Origin: Pelodera strongyloides
Lineage: Eukaryota > Nematoda > Chromadorea > Rhabditida > Rhabditidae
Assembly (NCBI GenBank): GCA_036852015.1
Contig: JAANDG010000014.1
Coordinates: 310,001 to 374,000 of the forward strand
Length of the DNA: 64,000 nucleotides
Reading direction: 5' to 3'
How positions within the stretch are numbered: the first letter of the stretch is position 1; every line of letters starts with the position of its first letter. A program made the position numbers and the translations under genes. Positions 58,937 through 64,000 of this stretch are shown piece after piece. The notes beneath the pieces are model-generated. The model was given only the letters and a program-made list of their open reading frames with translations, made no database searches and was not told the DNA's origin.

Positions 58937-61900
58937 TCAGAAGGTGACCGTAGTCGTGTTGGCAACTTGACTAGTCGATTTTTTCCCGCAAAATAGCTGT
59001 TTCAAATGCCATCGAATTTGCGAATTAAATATGAAAAAGACGATAAAATTGGTGAATGTCGTTGAATAAATGTTCACGTAGGCGAATAGCTGCAATGATG
59101 GATCAGTTGGATCGCGGTGCATTAAAATCTCAACCTGAAAATCTCATGCTGAAACATACGTCTTTTATAGAACGAAATGAAGGTAAACGCTGTGAGCTAT
59201 GACGTCTTTCAAGCGGGAAAATATCCGTTTTTCAAAAATTCTTACACAAAAAGGTTAAAGGGTTAAACCTAGGCCTTTCCAAATTAGGATAGGTAGAATC
59301 TTCGAGTTAGTCAGATGTCAGATGTTGTCAGCTGTCAAATTACACTGATATTCCGCCCGATTTTCCATTATTTAGCAGCTAACCAGTTCAAACCCCATGT
59401 TTTATATTTCTTTAGCATTATTTTACAATCACTCACACTGCTTTTCTCAATCAAGTTGACAAGCGGTTCAAAAATTAGTGTGAGTAAAAGTAATATTCCC
59501 TGAAGGACAATTTTCACTTGTTGGCGGCTGTTGCGGTCATCGCACACGCTTCGAAAGAAACAAATATAAGCCGACATCCGATTTTGGCCTGGAACAAAGC
59601 AAATATATCCAGGAAAATCTCCTAATTACGCAACATTCATGTCATGCGACCATAGAATAAGAATTTTTTTCGTTGTGAAAATACTCAAACCGTAGTATTT
59701 GCTCGCATACTTATGAGGCGCAATTGCATACAATTTGGTCAATTGTTGCCTGTATATATGAACACTAACTTACCTTGACCATTTCCAACCGTAGCGGTGC
59801 GACTAAAGTGATAATAAACTACTTTGAAATAAAGCGCCACATAAACCATAATTGCAAACAAAGGTATTATAACGTTAACAGTTTGCATCATAGATATCGC
59901 ATAATACCTGAGATGTGGAAAACGAGTAATAAAAATACGTGTAAAACAGCGACCATTTTTTAGCACTAGTTTCCAGCGCTATTAAATCCGTAAAACTTAA
60001 ACTCGTTTACGCTAGAAGAACGTTGCTCCTTTTCTTTGTTATTCAACGGTGGTTCAATATAGGTAATTCATAGTCGTTCTCAGTTGCACAGGTAAGTGGA
60101 AACACTGATCCTGATGGGTGCCCGATTATAAAAAGAAACCTATATATGCCCGATAATGTCATGTCTCAAAATGTGCCCGAACATAAATAATCGGGCTGAT
60201 TTCAGGACTAAGCCCTGCAATATGTCGGTTTATTTTTGTAAATGAAAACGATATTTGCCTTATCACGGCCCGATTGTTTGAGCGACTTGATCGGGCACGT
60301 ATGTTTTTTTTGGCAATAAGCCATAAGCGGGCACACATTCCCATGACATGAGCTTCCACAGCACAGTTTCTTATTGTTAGTAATTCTTGTAAATATCGTG
60401 TTCTATTTCTATTATTGAATACCTCGATGGTTTCACATCGTATAAAGAAGGATCGACTTCGCATCGGACACCAATTTTGTGCTGTTTTGGTTGATACATT
60501 TTTGTGCATCTGCCGAATAACATGTAAACGCCTTCGCTAACGCATCCTATCTGAAACTTGCTAAAAAAATCTCTAAAAATCTGAAAAATAAAATAACCGA
60601 AGACCATGATAACCAGTTTATTACTACCAGCCAATCAACCAATTGAAATTATCATACCCAAATAATCACGCATAAAATATGAACCCGTGGCGATTGGATA
60701 AACTCCGAAACGCGGCTCGTACGTCCGCTTCCCATAGAGCAAAAGCGATATATAGCGATTAACGCTTGAAAATAATAATAACTATCGTTGACGGTGAGCA
60801 ATGCACAATTCGGTATCATATAAAGCACAATGTTACTGTAGTATGCTGAAAAGTTTCACGTATTGTTAGCTTTTTCTTTCACGAACCAGAACCAACGATG
60901 CGTCGTAGTAAGCTGCTGGACAACCTTGGTGTATACTATTTTATGAAAGAAATGACGGTCACAAGAAATAGTATAGGCGCATGTAATTGTCCTGCACACG
61001 AACCACGTGTCATACCGCTTTAATAATGAATTTGTTCCAGAAATCGCTCACCACCAATCATGGGATCGCCAAATAGCAAACACGGTGATAATATTGCAAA
61101 TTGTAAGAGGTTCAATGTGAATTCGCTTATAATTAAATGAATTGCCAAGTGATAGAAGGTATTGTGCATCAGTTCTTTTCGATCTGCAATGTTTAAAGCG
61201 AAATAGCGGCCGGTTTTTGAAACGCATCGTGAACAACTAAATTCTTACATATTTATGCTAATTTACTCGAATTTAGCTCAATATTTTATTCTAATTTATA
61301 TTCATGCTGCATAAGAATGGTGGTGTACTCGCCAATAACCGGCCGGTATTTCTCTTTAAATCTTTTAGCTCTACTTAGTGTTGACTAGCTGAATTTTCAA
61401 GTACATGTAATACCCAAATTACTGTGCGAATTCCTAATGGTACACGATTTGCACGCACAGAAATAACTAATTGAAACCGAAAGCGTTGAAGGGTCAGGCC
61501 CACCGATATAAACCTATATTTATTATTTGATTATAATCATAAGAAGACAAACTAAATATCATTCACATTCACCCTGGTAAGTGTTTCCGGTGTGCGTTTC
61601 TATTATTGATATCGTAGTATCACCTTCGATGAAAGGTGTATATGCAAATGACAATGCAACTGGTTTAACTTCCCTTCCCAATCAAGACTACGCAACTACG
61701 CTACCTATAATTATAATCATCGGAAACACTTCCCCAGGGTGAATCTGAATGATATTTAGTTTGTATATATTGTAACAAATACCCTTTGTATGAATTATGA
61801 TCAAATAATAAATATAGGTTTATAGTAAATCTTTCGAAAATTACCTCGTATTAGCACAATTGTCAACAATATATTGAAAAAAATGGAAGATATGTTCAGA

Positions 61901-61950
61901 AAACTTCCCGACAGTCCAATAAGGAATAAAAGTGGAGCCTCGGTAGCCAT
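58937..61950 (-). CDS. Nematode 7TM chemoreceptor-like GPCR
   Basis: Seven exons, 5' to 3' 61950-61845, 61183-61052, 60845-60658, 60550-60423, 59907-59774, 59588-59437 and 59134-58937, join in phase to 345 residues. TM1 is FLNISSIFFNILLTIVLIRD. Then come RKELMHNTFYHLAIHLIISE (TM2), a Pro/Gly loop, YYYFQALIAIYRF (end of TM3, with the family-typical YRF in place of DRY), HILCVIIWIGCVSEGVYMLF (TM4), an extracellular loop with two Cys, MQTVNVIIPLFAIMVYVALY (TM5), QGILLLLTLIFEPLVNLI (TM6) and YVNIYSTTFTNFIVFFIFNS (TM7). QIRWHLKQLFCGKK and a short Thr-rich tail follow. Layout and motifs fit serpentine receptors of the Srx/Srt/Srsx type; the exact family is not settled. The ATG lies 16 bases after TGTTTCAG. 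A family A element ends 8 bases from the acceptor of exon 2. Confidence 0.82.
60110..60340. repeat. Degenerate CCCGAT repeats in an intron
   Basis: CCCGAT, GCCCGAT or ATCGGGC recurs at least seven times in both orientations over about 200 bases, in the fourth intron of the receptor gene. A looser cluster of TCGGG/CCCGAT lies at 18735-18835. The nature of both is unknown. Confidence 0.5.
61192..61359. repeat. MITE, family A, adjoining exon 2 of the receptor gene
   Basis: The left end is TTAAAGCGAAATAGCGGCCG and the right end ACCGGCCGGTATTTCTCTTT. On the minus strand its end CGCTTTAA is followed by ACATTGCAG, the acceptor of the exon at 61183. Confidence 0.88.
61490..61830. repeat. Palindromic MITE, family C-like, right terminus missing
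   Basis: GGGTCAGGCCCACC starts the element. TATAAACCTATATTTATTAT is mirrored by AATAAATATAGGTTTATA, and TCACCCTGG by CAGGGTGA. The right terminal GGGCCTGACCC is absent. Confidence 0.75.
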
Positions 61951-62504
61951 TTACTGTCAACAAACTGAAACATGATGTGTTAGTCTAGTCTTATCTTTAC
62001 TTTTTGATATTTTTAATGCAAAAATTGGTAATGGCGTTTGCAAGTATCCCAAAAATTCAGAGCGATTCTGTCAATACTACCGTATTTCTGCACGAAACCT
62101 GCGTATATTTTATGGAAAATTAAAAAAAATATTCTAGTGTAGTTCCAAGATACGGTAAATTTAAAGCATACTTGCAAGCCCCATCATAAATGCGACAGGG
62201 AAAAAAAGAAAATTTGTAAATATTTTGAAAACTCGAACATGATTCAATTTCATCACTGTACGGACTACGGTAAAATGTACCAAACTGCTGAAAAATATAA
62301 AAAGCCAGTCGGATGAAAAGCCCTAACTGGCTCTTCTCGGACTGGAGGGATCATGCTTACACTGCCCTTTAAAAATAATACTTTACGCAAAGGTACACAA
62401 TCACCTTGTTCGCAAATTGAGAAAAAGAAGTAGCTAGGCATTTTATCTCAAAGTTGGCTATGAGAAGGACCCATGCATAGTTGACATTGACATTGCCGTG
62501 TATT

Positions 62505-62690
62505 GCTAGCATAGCTCAACAGGTAGAGCGCTTGACGAAGCCATAGCTCGTGGTTTCGAGGTTCGAACCCCGTACGATGCAAAGATTTTGCATGCTCTAT
62601 TTACGTTGTGGTTAATCGAAACTTTAAAAGGGCTTCGTTGTGGACATACAAACAAAATCTCAAACCTTTCTCCTTTATATAATAAGACAA
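62505..62690 (+). repeat. tRNA-derived SINE-like element
   Basis: 62505-62580 has a perfect D-arm (GCTC, AACAGGTA, GAGC) and B box GGTTCGAACCCC, but the anticodon and acceptor stems do not fold. The 3' part ends CAAACCTTTCTCCTTTATAT near 62680, the complement of the TATAAAGGAGAAG segment found at 6640, 46012 and 57530. Confidence 0.55.
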
Positions 62691-63832
62691 GGTGCAAATG
62701 CAAAGTGCTCATTGATGATGATAGTACGTACTGGGCTTGTAGTATACACTGATCTGAGGATCATAGTTCTAGGAGTAAATAGGATACAAGCTTACACTTT
62801 ACATGAGATGAGGGGTCCACTACAGATTATTGTAAGCAAAAGACTAATCCACGTCTCTTGAGACTTAGACTAGCCATTACCTTATATTAATAAAATTTGG
62901 AGGTTTGATGTCACGTTTTTTTCTGTACTCGAATTTCTCAGAAAAAAATTTCTTAGACCGTAGGATCTTAATTGTACATTTGAATAATTACACACTACAG
63001 CACGACCAAACATGCATGGAATGCAGCGATAATAATCATCCATCTGTGTTGTTTTCCGGTATTGTTGAAAGAGTTAATGGACCTAACCAACAATTATATG
63101 GAAGGATCGGATTAATAAAAATCTTTGTCAGACGAGTAGGCTGGCGGCAACTGGGTCCCGAGTTCGCCCTGCGACCTCGTGTTTTTGAGTGAAAGATTGA
63201 GCTATTTTTTATGACCAGTACCAGTACTACAGACTACAGACTACATTACAGAAAACTTTCACTGCGGTCAGTAAAAATATACCTCGCGAGCTTTGATGTC
63301 GTTGTGAAATAATTAATTATGTGTTTATTTGGCATGAAGGAAAAAATGGCTGCGAAGTTGGCAACATTCAAATGTGAAAACAAAAACGAGGTGTTCAGCA
63401 TTACTGTACTTTTTCATTAACCACTTTTTTTCAACAATAACTAGGAATTCGCGGAAATTGTTGCACAATAGGTAATTATGCTTTTTCCCAAGAGACAAAG
63501 GTATAGGTGCATACTAAAAAGGTCCAAGCTCAATAACATTTTGAAATACATAATTGCTCATTGAAACCAGTTCATAGTTCATACATTCATAGCCACCCGT
63601 TTATGATATATCGAAATTGTCATACGGTAATTGGGTTAAACAGTGGTATAATTATGTTGTCCATTAGGAATGCACCATATTTGTTACGATCAAGATATCA
63701 TTTGGTCTATCGTACAATTACACTTTGAATATTTTGAATTTCGAATACATCCCATGAATACTTAGACAATGAGCAAACGTGAGGCAATAATGAACAACGC
63801 ATATTTAAATAGCAAAGCAATCGTATAACAAC

Positions 63833-64000
63833 ATGGATATTTACCACTCTTATAGAGAGCACGAAAACAGGCACATCACACTAAGCTGCAAAGAAAATTT
63901 GAATGCGGTCCTTGTGTGGGCACAAGATTGTAGCAACATTGTTGCCTGGGATAGACGCACACTTGAAAGTCACACAAGGCGTACATCTCCTCCAGCGGAT
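63833..64000 (+). CDS. Possible first exon of a gene running off the window
   Basis: From ATG 63833 a frame stays open to the window end (56 codons). It begins MDIYHSYREHENRHITL and contains SCKENLNAVLVWAQD and IVAWDRRTLESHTRR. The composition is hydrophilic and protein-like, with two Cys and three Trp. There is no signal peptide, no recognisable domain and no spliced-leader acceptor just upstream, and no splice junction to test it. It could be chance. Confidence 0.28.
   Translation, partial: MDIYHSYREHENRHITLSCKENLNAVLVWAQDCSNIVAWDRRTLESHTRRTSPPAD

Noticed and set aside
62505..62580. Possible functional tRNA gene
   Set aside because: The D-arm and B box are good, but the anticodon and acceptor stems cannot pair. 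It is better read as a SINE head.

Overview
This is eukaryotic DNA, almost certainly from a free-living, rhabditid-like nematode. Three things support this. (1) Every convincing gene is split by GT-AG introns with the short U-rich acceptor TTTCAG. Seven predicted start codons lie 0-16 bases after such an acceptor with no exon visible upstream, the usual sign of spliced-leader trans-splicing. (2) Three genes encode seven-helix receptors, one of them clearly of the nematode Srh/Str chemoreceptor superfamily. (3) One intron holds a block of TTAGGC/GCCTAA repeats, the nematode telomere unit. The window is AT-rich. No operons, rRNA genes or CRISPR arrays were seen, and the tRNA-like sequences look degenerate. 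The nine main gene models below were assembled exon by exon by checking reading-frame phase across each junction; they are inferences from sequence and no transcript evidence was available.

Layout. 454-4549 (+): Srh-like chemoreceptor, 5' end missing. 4.6-13.3 kb: repeats and no convincing gene. 13372-14811 (+): small unrecognised protein. 15665-19193 (-): complete rhodopsin-like receptor with a long C-terminal tail. 19.2-25.5 kb: repeats. 25550-35363 (+): large 14-exon gene for an unrecognised protein with low-complexity, helical and two-TM regions; two consecutive introns appear to start with AT instead of GT. 36666-37367 (-): small secreted His/Asn-rich protein. 39080-41492 (-): small secreted Cys-rich protein. 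41.5-52.3 kb: about 10 kb without a convincing gene, filled with palindromic elements, tRNA-like fragments and microsatellites. 52316-53278 (+): neuropeptide precursor. 54061-58185 (-): pepsin-family protein in which both catalytic aspartates remain but neither Asp-Thr-Gly triad does. 58937-61950 (-): complete chemoreceptor-like 7TM protein. 63833-64000 (+): open frame running off the window.

The rest is dominated by non-autonomous inverted-repeat elements (MITE-like) of at least eight families. Several families share the outer bases TTTAAAG(C/G), and in four places two unrelated elements abut and share one TTAA/TTTAAA, as if one had inserted into the target duplication of the other. The most abundant family (ends AAAGCGAAATACCGGCCGG) has about 20 full or partial copies, many in introns.

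Functionally this is a mixture of sensory receptors, small secreted proteins and a neuropeptide gene. There is no evidence that the genes form one pathway.
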